Source of the DNA: Natronobiforma cellulositropha
Lineage (GTDB): Archaea > Halobacteriota > Halobacteria > Halobacteriales > Natrialbaceae
Reading direction: 5' to 3'
NCBI RefSeq assembly: GCF_025629245.1
Contig: NZ_JANZXN010000020.1
Span: forward strand, 1,920 to 65,919
Length of the DNA: 64,000 nt
The notes beneath the pieces were generated by a model. That model had not been told where the DNA came from. It made no database searches and saw only the letters and a program-made list of their open reading frames with translations. This document shows positions 1 to 9,367 of the stretch, one piece after another; the stretch's first letter is position 1, and every line of letters begins with the position of its first letter. The position numbers and the translations under genes are program-made.

Positions 1-1
1 T

Positions 2-3000
2 CGTGTCAACGGTGTCGAGGTCGGCATGGTCGACGTGCGCGACCCCCACGACGTAGTCGAGACGGACATCGCTACCAGCCGGGTGGCCATCGACGACCGG
101 GTCGTCGTCAACGCGACCTTCGAGAACGTGGTCAACGACGCCCGCGGCATTTCGAACGTCGACATCGGGTTGTACGACCTCGAGGGCGACCGGCTGATCG
201 GGGGCGTCGACAACCGATACACGAACCTCGAGGTTGAACCGGGCGAGCGCGAGACCGTCGAGACCGGCTTTACGATCCACGGCGACACCGGCGGTGGCTT
301 CGACGAGCAGGGAATCGTCGAACTACGCGTGCAGGGCGTCCACGCGGGCTACGTGGAACTGCGCGAGCCGTTGGATGTGATCGAGACGGACCTCGAGACC
401 GAGGTGGTCGCACTCGACGGTCGGCTGGACGTCGACGCCACGTTCCAGAACGAGGTTGGCGAGGCGCACAACCTCTCGAACCTCGACGTTGCCCTCTACG
501 ACGACCTCGGCCACCGGGTCATCGGCGGCATCGACAACCGCTACACGAACGAGCAACTCCAGCCCGGGGAACGACAAACGGTTGAGACCGGCATCACCCT
601 CGACCCCGACACCGGCGGCGTCGACCCGGGTACGTACCAGCTTCGGGTCGAAGGTGCTCACGCAGGAATCGTCGACGTCTACGACATGGTAGTCGAGGGT
701 GAGTCGATCCAGGACGCTATCGACGAGGCCAGCGTGGGCGAAACGGTTTACGTCGCCCCCGGGACGTTCGAGGAACCACTCTCGATCGACGTCGAGGGAC
801 TGACGCTCGAGACCGTCGGCGACGGCGAGACGGTACTCGAGGGCAACGATTCGCTCGAGACCGCGATCCACGTCACCGCCGACGACGTGACCGTCGACGG
901 CGTTACCGTCAGCAACTACACCGGGCCGTGGACGGACGCGGCGGTGTACGTCGACGGCGTCGAGCGGTTCGAACTGCGCGACAGCAGGGTCACCGACTCC
1001 AACGCGGCGGTCGCCCTGCGGAGCAATCCCCACGACTCGGTGCTCTTCGGCAACGAGATCGTCGACAACGAGGGGGTTGGCGTCCACGTCCTCAGCGGCG
1101 ACGGGCACACGATCGTGGCGAACGAGATCTCGAGAAACGGCGACCACGCGATCACCGGCGAGCAGCCGAACGCCGAGGACGCCCACATCACCGACAACGT
1201 CATTGCAGACAACGCGGGCGGGGCGATCCTACTCAATCAGATGAACGACGCGACCGTCGCACACAACGTCGTCACTGGAAACGAGGGCGGGATCTATACG
1301 AACCTGCGCAGCACCGTCACCGACAACTACCTCGCGGAGAACAACGCCTCGGTGACCCTGCTACAGGGTGGGATTCGGACCAACCACGACTCGACGATCG
1401 CCCGCAACACGGTCGAGAACGTCGAGGGGTACGGCATCGGGCCGAACGCCCGCTCGTCGGTAGTCGACAACGTCGTGATCAACGGGAGCCAGATCGGGAT
1501 CTCCCTCGACTTCGACGACGTGACCGTCCGAAACAACACCGTCTCCGGGCACGACTCGGATCTGCACATCTTCGACGGCGTCGGTCACACGATCCGGGAC
1601 AACCGCTTCGAGACCGGTATCTCGTTCTACCGCGTGCCGACCGATCTAGACGAGTCGCCCCACACGATGGAGAACAACACCGTCGGCGGTGACGAGCTGT
1701 ACTACGCGACCGGCGTCTCCAATCCGACGATCCCCGAGAACGTCGGACAGGTGATCTTCGTCGACGTCACGGACGCGGAGGTCTCGGGGCTCGATCTCGA
1801 CAGCTCCGTCGCAGGCGTGCAGGTCACCCACAGCGAGGGTGTGATCATCACGGATAACGTGGTCACGACCACGCCCATCGACTACAACTTCTTGAGCGGC
1901 GCGATCGGCGTCTGGCACTCCCCGGACGCAACGGTTTCCGAGAACGAAGTCACGGACGTCGATTCCGCAGGAATTCAGGTGGTCGAGAGCGATCGAGCGA
2001 CGATCTCCGACAACGAGGTTGCGAACGCCTATCGCGCGGCGATCTCGTTCCGCGTCGACATCGGCCACACCTACGAGGGAACGACGACCATCTCGGGTAA
2101 CACGCTCGAGAACGCCGGATTGGGCGTCCACCTCGTCGGCGTCGAACACGTCGACGTCCTCGAGAACGAGATCGCCGACGCCACCAACGGCGTCTACGCC
2201 GACAACGTCGACGGGCTGCTCGTCGACGGAAACACGATCGGCCGCGCGAGCAACCAGGGGATGCGCCTCGGACACGGACCGGCGCTCTTGCGCGTAGACA
2301 ACACCACCGTCACGAACAACACGGTCACCGACAGCGGTGCCAGCGGGATCGAACTCACCAACCGCTTCGGAACGGTCATCGAAGAGAATACCGTGACCGG
2401 CAGCGCCGAGGTCGGAATCGTCGCCGAGATCGACGACGCGGGCGGTTCAGTCACCAACAACACCGTCAGCCACAACGAGGAGGGACTGTCCGTCACCGGC
2501 GTCGGCACGACCGACCTCGTGAATACCTCGATCGTTGCAAACACCATCGAGGACAACCACGAGGTCGGTCTCACCGTCGGCGGCGACCAGAACGTCACCG
2601 TCAGCGAGAATGCCATCGCGGGCAACGGCGAGGGGCTGTTCTACACCGGCGGGGTCGACGTGCTCGACGCGACGAACAACTGGTGGGGCGCGGCCGACGG
2701 ACCGAGCGGCGGCGAGCCAGACCCAGAGACGGGTGCCGTCGCCGACGGCAGGGGAGACTCGCTGGCGACCGAGGGCGACTGGGACGATGGATGGATCGCG
2801 TTCGACCCCTGGGTCGGCAAGCTGGCGTACTTCACGGTCGACTGTGAGGACGAGACCTGCACGTTCGACGCCTCCGCGGGCGAGTACCCCGGCGAGATCG
2901 CCACCCACGACTGGACCTTCGGCGACGGCGCCACCGATACTGGTGAACTCGTCGAGCACACCTACGACGAACCTGGAACCTACACCGTCACGCTGACCGC

Positions 3001-6000
3001 CGAAGCCGAGGACGGGACGACCGGCACACACAGCGAGACGGTCGGCATCGATGGCGACACTACGGGTTGTGACGTCGTGGTGTCTGCCGGCGACTCGATC
3101 CAGACCGGTATCGATGGCGCGGCGGCCGGCGAGACAGTCTGCGTCGAGTACGGCACCTACGACGAATCGGTGACGATCGATTCACCGCTGACGCTAACCG
3201 GTGTCGGGACGTCGCCGGTGCTCGAGGGAATCGGTGACGCCGGAATCACGATCACGGAAACGAACAGCGTCACCCTGTCCGATCTCGAGATTCTCGGGTA
3301 CGATAGCGGTGTGCGCGTCGAAGACGCCGACGGTGTCACCGTCGAACGCCTGGACATCGAACCGGAGACGAGCGGAGTGTACGTCGATGGGGCGACGACC
3401 ACCACGGTGTCGAACGTCACGAGTTCTGGCGGACTGAACGGCGTCTATACCCACATGGGAACGGCCGACGTGACTGTCAGCGAGTCGACGTTCACGAACA
3501 CGCATCGCGGGGTGTACCCGCTCGGCTGGAATCTCACGTTCGAAAACAACACGCTCTCGGGGAACGACTACGGCGTCTACCTCGAGGACCACGGTCTCGA
3601 GTACGACGAACCGTCGGTGACGATCACTGGGAACGTCTTCGAGGACAGTACGGACGCCGCGATGTGGATCTACGAGTACGGATTCGAGGTGGACCAGTCG
3701 GTTCTCGACGCCGTCGAGTTCAGTGACAATTCGCTCGAGGACAACGCGCTCGGCGTCGAGGCGATTCTCAGCGACGGGTTGCAGTTCGACGCCCGAGAGA
3801 ACTGGTGGGGTGCCGAAAGCGGACCGAGCGGGAACGTCGTCGACCCCGAGACCGGCGTCGTCGCCGACGGAGACGGTGACGCGATCGATCACTGGGAGGA
3901 GGCGAACGAGAGTGTTCGCTTCGAGCCGTGGCTCACGGCACTACCGGGACCGACCGGGACGATCACCGGCACTGTCACCGACGCCGAGACCGGCGAGCCA
4001 ATCGAGAACGCGACGGTCAGCGCCGTCGAGCGACCAATCACGCCACTGGAGACGGTAACCGAATCCGACGGCGCGTTCGAACTCGAGGTCCCCCCAGGCA
4101 CCTACGCCGTCGACGTCCTCGCAGACGGCTACGAGACGACGGGTGAGACCGATGTCGGCGTCGACGTCGACGGGACGACGACCCTCGACCTCGAACTCAC
4201 AGAGACGACCGCCTCGCTCACCGGCACCGTCCTCGACGCCGAGACCGGCGAGCCGATCGAGGGCGCGGAACTCGTGATCGTCCAGCAGGAAGGAGTCGGC
4301 TACGGCAACATCGGCGACCTCGAGGGCGGGTTCAACACGACGGCCACGACCGACGCCGACGGCGTCTACGACGTGGCCCTGGTCGAGGGTGTGTTCAAGA
4401 TGGACATCCTGGCGCCGGGCTACGATGACGAGCGTCGGATCAACATCGAAGTCGGCGAGGACGAGCGGGTGCACTACGACCCAATCGACATGGACCCGCT
4501 CCCGACGGTCAACGGGACGGTCACGGACGCGACCACCGGCGAGCCGATCGAGGGCGCGACCGTCACCTCGACCGACCTCGATGGAACGGTCGACACGGCC
4601 ATCACGAACGAGAGCGGCTGGTACGAAGTGAACGTCACCGGCCGCTGGTCGGTCGGCTACGACGCCGACGGCTACGAGTGGCAGTCCCAGATCGTCGATC
4701 CGGATACCACCCAGGACGTCGCGCTCGAGCCGGATATCAGCGCGACCCTCGAGCTCACTGCCGTCGAGGCTCCCGCCGAGATCGACGGCGACGAGAACCT
4801 CACCGTCTCGACGACCGTCGAGAACGTCGGCGACGCGAGCGCCGACACCGAAACGGTCTCACTCGTCTTACTCGAGGACTCGAGCGGGACGACCCCGCAG
4901 CCGCCCGTCGCTCACACCACAGCGCAGGTCAGCCTCGGTCCCGGCGAGAACACTACCGTCACGTTCGATCTCGAGGTCCCACCGCTCGGCGCGGGTGACT
5001 ACGAGTTCCGCATCGAGACCCCCGACGACGTGGTGACACAGCCCGTCGAGGTGACGGGACCAGCGCTCGAGATCGTCGCGTTCGACGCGCCCACCGAAAT
5101 CGCCACCGGCGGAACGACGAGCGCAACGGCGACGGTCGAGAACGTCGGAAGCTCGAGCGTCGACGGCATGCCAGTGGTAGCCCTGCTCGCGGAGGAGCCG
5201 AGCGGGTCGGGATACCAACAGCCGGTCGCGAACACCACCGAGCAGGTAACGCTCGCACCCGGCGAGAACACTACCGTCGAGTTCGAACTCGAGATTCCGA
5301 CCCTCGAGCCAGGTGCATACGAGTTGGTCGTCGCCACACCGACGGACTCGAAGACGCGCACGGTCACCGTCGGGTTGCCCGCACCCGAGGTGACGGTCAC
5401 GTCCGTCACGGGCTCCGAGACAGTCGGGGAGACGGTCTACGCGAACGAGACGGTCACCGTCGAAGGGACCGCCTCGAGCGAGACGACGGTTACGAGCGTA
5501 ACTGTCCTCGCGCTCTCTGAGAACACGACGTTCTCGGCGTCGGTCGCCGCCGACCGCAACGGCGAGGCGTGGATTGCTGACCTGCCGCTCGACGAGCAGG
5601 TCCCCGACGACGGCCACTACACACTCACGGCGGTCGTCACCGACGAGGACGGTGGGACGAACGCCTCGAGTGCGGCTGAGACGGTCGTCGTCGACCGGGA
5701 GCCGCCGTCGCTCGCCGCCGCCATCACCGACGGCAGCGGAGAGAACGCAACGCTCGAGATTCGGAGCGACGAGCGGCTGGCATCACCACCGACGGTGACC
5801 GTCACGAACCCGAACGGAACCAGCGAGGGGCTGACCGTCGCTCCAGTCGGAGAACGCGCCTGGAACGGCACGCTCGAGTTCGACGCCTCGGGCGAGTACG
5901 CGGTCGCCGTCGAGGGCCAGGACCGCGCTGGAAACCCCACCACGGCGACCGCGTCGGTGAGCGTTCGGACGGACTTCGCGACCGAGAACGCCACCGGAAC

Positions 6001-7246
6001 GCTCCTGAACGCCGAAACGGGAACCTTCGTCGAGTTCGACACTGATGGCGACCTCGAAGGACTGTACGCCGCGCTCTCGGAGAACGCCGACGCCTACGAG
6101 GAACTCGACGCTTCGCAGGTCGGCGTCGGCTTCCTCACGGCCGACCTCGACGAGCGTCTCGTGGCGAACCTGACGGGCGCGAGGATTCACGTCCCGGTCG
6201 ACCTCTCCGCGGTCGACGGCGTCGACGAGCCAGCGAACGTCTCGCTCCAGCGCTACAACGCGACGGTCGGGGCGTGGGAACCGGTGGACACGAGCGTCGA
6301 GACAGTCGACCGGCCCGACCTCGGACTCACCGGCGAGTACTGGGTCGCCGCGGTCGAGCGCTTCTCGACCTACGGCGTGCTCGCCGAGGACACCGACGCG
6401 CCCGCGCTCGAGTCGGTCACCCCGGCCGAGGGCGAGACGCTCGAGGCAGGGACCAACGAGACGACGGTCCGGTTCGAGTACGCGGACGAGACCACCGGCA
6501 TCGACGTGAGCGCGATCACGCTCACGGTCGACGGTGTCGACGTGACGGGCGAAGAGGCGACACAGCTCACCTCGAGCTGGGCCGAACACACGCTCACCGT
6601 CGAGGACGGTGTGAGCTACGAGACCGCCGTCACCGTCGTCGACCTCGCCGGAAACGAGGCGCACTTCGAGACGGCCTTCGCGGTCGACGAGGAGAGCGGC
6701 TCCTCCGGCGGCGGCGGAGGAATCGTCCTCCCACCCCCATCGACGCCGGAGCCAACGCCTGTGGCCGACATCTCGGTCACCGACGTCTCGATCAGCGAGA
6801 CGGTGATCGGCGTCGGCGAGGCGCTGACCGTCGAGACCAGACTCGAGAACACCGGCGATGGAGCGGGGAGCGAGTCGATCACGCTCACGGCCGGTGGCGA
6901 GACGCTCGAGAGCCAGTCCGTCTCGCTCGAAGCCGGCGAGTCGGTGCGACTCTCGTTCACCTACGCCTTCGACGAGACGGGTGACTACATCGTGCGCGTC
7001 GGGGGTGAGTCCGGCGGCGTCGTGGCCGTCGTCGACACGGTCGAAGACGACGGCGCGACGGAGACGGACGACGACGAGCGGGCGACCGACCCTGCGGACG
7101 ACGAGCGTGGGGAGGACTCGAGCGACGACGGCGAGCCAGCCGACGCTGACGACGACGAGTCACTCCCCGGGTTCGGCGTCGGGCTCGCCCTCCTCGCCGT
7201 CGCACTCGCACTCGCGGTCGGCGTTCGGCGACAGCCGTCGGAGTAG
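2..7246 (+). CDS. Giant secreted beta-helix/PKD/CARDB surface protein with PGF-CTERM anchor (5' end outside window)
   Basis: Exported cell-surface protein; adhesion or polysaccharide binding is only inferred. The frame is open from base 2, and its first codons (RVNGVEVG) match a module end seen again as RVQGVHAG and RVEGAHAG, so the ATG at 26 is internal and the gene starts upstream. By nucleotide position: two complete ~110-residue repeats to ~700; NosD-like right-handed beta-helix ~700-2690 ending in NNWWGAADGPSGG; PKD domain ~2820-3060; second beta-helix ~3065-3930 ending in ENWWGAESGPSG; three carboxypeptidase-regulatory-like domains ~3950-4735; two CARDB-type domains ~4740-5370; Ig-like and PGF-pre-PGF-like segments to ~6690; Gly/Pro linker; a further CARDB ~6765-7030; acidic linker; then PGFG, a hydrophobic helix and RR at the C terminus. 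In haloarchaea this tail is the signal processed by archaeosortase A. Confidence 0.9.
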   Translation, partial: RVNGVEVGMVDVRDPHDVVETDIATSRVAIDDRVVVNATFENVVNDARGISNVDIGLYDLEGDRLIGGVDNRYTNLEVEPGERETVETGFTIHGDTGGGFDEQGIVELRVQGVHAGYVELREPLDVIETDLETEVVALDGRLDVDATFQNEVGEAHNLSNLDVALYDDLGHRVIGGIDNRYTNEQLQPGERQTVETGITLDPDTGGVDPGTYQLRVEGAHAGIVDVYDMVVEGESIQDAIDEASVGETVYVAPGTFEEPLSIDVEGLTLETVGDGETVLEGNDSLETAIHVTADDVTVDGVTVSNYTGPWTDAAVYVDGVERFELRDSRVTDSNAAVALRSNPHDSVLFGNEIVDNEGVGVHVLSGDGHTIVANEISRNGDHAITGEQPNAEDAHITDNVIADNAGGAILLNQMNDATVAHNVVTGNEGGIYTNLRSTVTDNYLAENNASVTLLQGGIRTNHDSTIARNTVENVEGYGIGPNARSSVVDNVVINGSQIGISLDFDDVTVRNNTVSGHDSDLHIFDGVGHTIRDNRFETGISFYRVPTDLDESPHTMENNTVGGDELYYATGVSNPTIPENVGQVIFVDVTDAEVSGLDLDSSVAGVQVTHSEGVIITDNVVTTTPIDYNFLSGAIGVWHSPDATVSENEVTDVDSAGIQVVESDRATISDNEVANAYRAAISFRVDIGHTYEGTTTISGNTLENAGLGVHLVGVEHVDVLENEIADATNGVYADNVDGLLVDGNTIGRASNQGMRLGHGPALLRVDNTTVTNNTVTDSGASGIELTNRFGTVIEENTVTGSAEVGIVAEIDDAGGSVTNNTVSHNEEGLSVTGVGTTDLVNTSIVANTIEDNHEVGLTVGGDQNVTVSENAIAGNGEGLFYTGGVDVLDATNNWWGAADGPSGGEPDPETGAVADGRGDSLATEGDWDDGWIAFDPWVGKLAYFTVDCEDETCTFDASAGEYPGEIATHDWTFGDGATDTGELVEHTYDEPGTYTVTLTAEAEDGTTGTHSETVGIDGDTTGCDVVVSAGDSIQTGIDGAAAGETVCVEYGTYDESVTIDSPLTLTGVGTSPVLEGIGDAGITITETNSVTLSDLEILGYDSGVRVEDADGVTVERLDIEPETSGVYVDGATTTTVSNVTSSGGLNGVYTHMGTADVTVSESTFTNTHRGVYPLGWNLTFENNTLSGNDYGVYLEDHGLEYDEPSVTITGNVFEDSTDAAMWIYEYGFEVDQSVLDAVEFSDNSLEDNALGVEAILSDGLQFDARENWWGAESGPSGNVVDPETGVVADGDGDAIDHWEEANESVRFEPWLTALPGPTGTITGTVTDAETGEPIENATVSAVERPITPLETVTESDGAFELEVPPGTYAVDVLADGYETTGETDVGVDVDGTTTLDLELTETTASLTGTVLDAETGEPIEGAELVIVQQEGVGYGNIGDLEGGFNTTATTDADGVYDVALVEGVFKMDILAPGYDDERRINIEVGEDERVHYDPIDMDPLPTVNGTVTDATTGEPIEGATVTSTDLDGTVDTAITNESGWYEVNVTGRWSVGYDADGYEWQSQIVDPDTTQDVALEPDISATLELTAVEAPAEIDGDENLTVSTTVENVGDASADTETVSLVLLEDSSGTTPQPPVAHTTAQVSLGPGENTTVTFDLEVPPLGAGDYEFRIETPDDVVTQPVEVTGPALEIVAFDAPTEIATGGTTSATATVENVGSSSVDGMPVVALLAEEPSGSGYQQPVANTTEQVTLAPGENTTVEFELEIPTLEPGAYELVVATPTDSKTRTVTVGLPAPEVTVTSVTGSETVGETVYANETVTVEGTASSETTVTSVTVLALSENTTFSASVAADRNGEAWIADLPLDEQVPDDGHYTLTAVVTDEDGGTNASSAAETVVVDREPPSLAAAITDGSGENATLEIRSDERLASPPTVTVTNPNGTSEGLTVAPVGERAWNGTLEFDASGEYAVAVEGQDRAGNPTTATASVSVRTDFATENATGTLLNAETGTFVEFDTDGDLEGLYAALSENADAYEELDASQVGVGFLTADLDERLVANLTGARIHVPVDLSAVDGVDEPANVSLQRYNATVGAWEPVDTSVETVDRPDLGLTGEYWVAAVERFSTYGVLAEDTDAPALESVTPAEGETLEAGTNETTVRFEYADETTGIDVSAITLTVDGVDVTGEEATQLTSSWAEHTLTVEDGVSYETAVTVVDLAGNEAHFETAFAVDEESGSSGGGGGIVLPPPSTPEPTPVADISVTDVSISETVIGVGEALTVETRLENTGDGAGSESITLTAGGETLESQSVSLEAGESVRLSFTYAFDETGDYIVRVGGESGGVVAVVDTVEDDGATETDDDERATDPADDERGEDSSDDGEPADADDDESLPGFGVGLALLAVALALAVGVRRQPSE

Positions 7247-7282
7247 ACGCGGTGAGTGCAGTCCGTCGTCCACCGCGGGCGC

Positions 7283-7732
7283 TCAGGCGTCCGTCGCGAC
7301 TTCCTTCCGGCCCGTCATCGTCTCTGGCTCGAGCCGAAAGTAGCGAAACGTCACTTCCCGCCGTGGGCGCTCGAAGACGTCGACGGCGGGAATCTCGATC
7401 GCCCACATGCCCTGGATCAGCGCCGACTCCGCCGGCGCTTCGGTGACGTCGGTCAACGAGCCGCTAGCGACGACGCTTCGCCAGCCGTGGTCGGTCTCTC
7501 GGTGGACGACGAACGAGACCGGTTCGTCGACCAGTTCCTGTTTGCGGCCGTCTTTCGGCGTCGAGAGCTGGAAATAAAAGACCGCCTCGTCGGGGTCGAA
7601 GCCGTAGGAGACCGGAATCGAGACCGGTGCTCGGCCGGACTCCGTGGCGAACGAGAGCACACCCGTCCCACCTCGTCCCAGGAACTCGAGTCGTTCGTCG
7701 TCGGGTAGCTGGACCCAGCGTAGCCCTTCCAT
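7283..7732 (-). CDS. Pyridoxamine 5'-phosphate oxidase-like FMN-binding protein
   Basis: 149-residue split-barrel protein of the pyridoxamine-phosphate-oxidase-like superfamily, whose small members bind FMN or F420 and reduce varied substrates or scavenge nitro compounds. Visible features are the N-terminal FLGRGGTGVLSFAT strand pattern, the central PVSIPVSYGFDPDEAVFYF segment and the later VDEPVSFVVHRETDHGWRSVVASG, the usual order in this family. The start at 7732 (MEGLRWVQLPDDE) fits family length; the frame stays open far upstream but there it only shadows the aminotransferase. It lies 80 bases downstream of the class V aminotransferase on the same strand, so co-transcription is possible. 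The specific substrate cannot be told. Confidence 0.8.
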   Translation of the reverse strand: MEGLRWVQLPDDERLEFLGRGGTGVLSFATESGRAPVSIPVSYGFDPDEAVFYFQLSTPKDGRKQELVDEPVSFVVHRETDHGWRSVVASGSLTDVTEAPAESALIQGMWAIEIPAVDVFERPRREVTFRYFRLEPETMTGRKEVATDA

Positions 7733-7812
7733 AGCTCCGGTACGACGGCAGGTATCAAAGAACCCGGCCGTGGCTACCACCAGTCGAGAACCGGCCCAGG
7801 GGTTCTCGGTGC

Positions 7813-8931
7813 TCACCAGTGTCGCTCGAGCGCCTCGGCCGCCGCGTCGACTTCCTGAGGGGAGTTCACGGCGTGAACCGAGAGCCTGACCGCGCTCGGA
7901 GACGGGAGCGACCGGACGACGATCCCCTCCGAGCCGAGCGCCTCGGTGACCGCCTCCGGGTCGTCGACGGCGACGGTGACCAGTCCAGATTCCGGCTCGC
8001 GCGGGCTGAACAGCCGGTCGGCCGGAATCCGTGCGGTGAGCCTGCTCGCGAGCCGCTCGATTCTCGCTTCGACCGTCTCGAGACCGACGTCCTCGAGCGT
8101 GGTGATCGCCGTCTCGAGTGCGACGTGCGGGACCAGGGGTCTGGTACCCACCTCGAAGCGCGCCGCTCCGGGGGCGAGTTCGTACGGCGAGGTGTCGGGG
8201 TCGACGACGCTCGCGTAGCCGATGGCAGGCGGCTGGAGGCGGTCTGCGGCGTCGGCGTCGACGTAGAGGACGCCCGCGCCCCAGGTGCCGAGGAGCCACT
8301 TGTGGCCCGCGAAGGCGACGGCGTCGGCACCCCACGCGCCGACGTCGAGCGGGACCTGGCCCGGCCACTGGACGGCGTCGACGAGGACGAACGCCCCGGT
8401 CTCGTGGGCGATCTCGACCAGGTCGGCGACCGGTAGCCGGGTGCCGAACGTCCAGGAGAGCGCACTGACACAGACCAGTGACGCCCCGGCCACCGCCTCG
8501 CGGTAGGTCTCGAGGTCCAGACGGCCCGCCTCGCTCTCGACGACGCGCACCTCGACGTCGTGGAGGCGCTCGAGGCGCTCCCAGGGGAGTACGCCGGCCG
8601 GGTGCTCGAGGTCGGTCCGGACGACCACGTCGCCCGGTTCCCAGGCGAACGCACCCGCGACGCGGTTGATGCCGTCGGTCGTGCTGGTGGTGAGCGCGAT
8701 GTCCTCGGGGCGCGCTCCGACGAAGCCGGCGACCGTCTCTCGCACCCCCTCGGCGGTGGCAGACGCTGCGGTATACATCCCCTCGTTCGCCGGAGCATCG
8801 AATCCGTGGCGCTCGAGGAACGCCGCCGCGGCATCGACGACCGGCCGCGGTGTCGGCGCGCTCGCGCCGAAGTTGAGGTAGGTGACCGTCTCGAGTGCGG
8901 GAATCGACGCGCGAAGGTCCGCACAGTTCAC
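7813..8931 (-). CDS. Class V aminotransferase (cysteine desulfurase/isopenicillin-N-epimerase-like)
   Basis: PLP-dependent fold type I enzyme of 372 residues. The PLP lysine lies in AFAGHKWLLGTWGAGVLYV, preceded by the conserved Asp in VLVDAVQWPG; TTSTTDGINRVAGA is the phosphate-binding turn. The N terminus (MNCADLRASIPALETVTYLN) matches the SufS/NifS-like and kynureninase-like branch. The conserved C-terminal cysteine loop of true SufS is not obvious and no suf genes are adjacent, so a role in Fe-S assembly should not be assumed; a sulfur-lyase, epimerase or aminotransferase role is equally possible. A 436-base AT-richer gene-free stretch lies upstream. Confidence 0.88.
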   Translation of the reverse strand: MNCADLRASIPALETVTYLNFGASAPTPRPVVDAAAAFLERHGFDAPANEGMYTAASATAEGVRETVAGFVGARPEDIALTTSTTDGINRVAGAFAWEPGDVVVRTDLEHPAGVLPWERLERLHDVEVRVVESEAGRLDLETYREAVAGASLVCVSALSWTFGTRLPVADLVEIAHETGAFVLVDAVQWPGQVPLDVGAWGADAVAFAGHKWLLGTWGAGVLYVDADAADRLQPPAIGYASVVDPDTSPYELAPGAARFEVGTRPLVPHVALETAITTLEDVGLETVEARIERLASRLTARIPADRLFSPREPESGLVTVAVDDPEAVTEALGSEGIVVRSLPSPSAVRLSVHAVNSPQEVDAAAEALERHW

Positions 8932-9367
8932 GCCTGTTCACGCTCCGCACGAATCGCTGCGAGCGAACCGGTGCGAGCCGACACGGAGAGGAGAGCGATC
9001 ATAGTGGCGCTACGGCGGTTCGGTGCTAAAGTATTCGGGAGCGGTCTCACGGGAAGAGACGGGTTCGAGCCGCCACCCCTCCCCCTCCCCAGAAAACCCC
9101 TACCAGAGAGGTATTATAATCTGATTATTGTTTCAGTGAGTGGAGAACAGTATCATCGAGTGTGGAGGGATGCGCTGGTAGGAGTACTCAGACGGAAAAA
9201 TCACTCGAGTACAGACCACATTCACGAGCCTATCCGTCAGTGAGCCGTCCCAGTTCGCTGGCACAGTGAGCCACAGACACGATAGTAACAATTCAGATAG
9301 TTCTACAATCTCACTATACAATGATACTGTGAGGTTCGAACGGGTGGGTTCTGTGTACGGGCGCGAC
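8932..9367. other. Gene-free AT-rich stretch between aminotransferase and aldo/keto reductase
   Basis: No convincing gene. It contains the promoter region of the aminotransferase near its left end and a conspicuously AT-rich segment (about 9100-9340) with runs such as TATTATAATCTGATTATTG. Inside it is a possible small inverted-repeat element (9147-9330, listed separately). The sequence GGGTTCGAGCC near 9060 resembles a tRNA T-arm, but no other tRNA part surrounds it. Confidence 0.6.
9147..9330. repeat. Possible MITE-like element with 10-bp terminal inverted repeats
   Basis: ACAGTATCAT at 9147-9156 and its exact reverse complement ATGATACTGT at 9321-9330 bracket 184 bp that is clearly AT-richer than its surroundings and holds no recognisable gene. 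The short partial flank match (GAG on each side) could be a target duplication but is weak. It could equally be a chance pair of repeats in an AT-rich intergenic region. Confidence 0.3.

Noticed and set aside
323-1186. Long open frames on the minus strand inside the giant surface protein gene
   Set aside because: High-GC shadow frames; composition is unlike acidic haloarchaeal proteins and no motif is present.
7283-8950. A single 555-residue minus-strand frame that seems to fuse two genes
   Set aside because: Its N-terminal two thirds only mirror the aminotransferase; the real gene is the last 149 residues (start 7732).
9055-9080. T-arm-like GGGTTCGAGCC suggesting a tRNA
   Set aside because: No acceptor stem, anticodon arm or CCA-proximal pairing around it.
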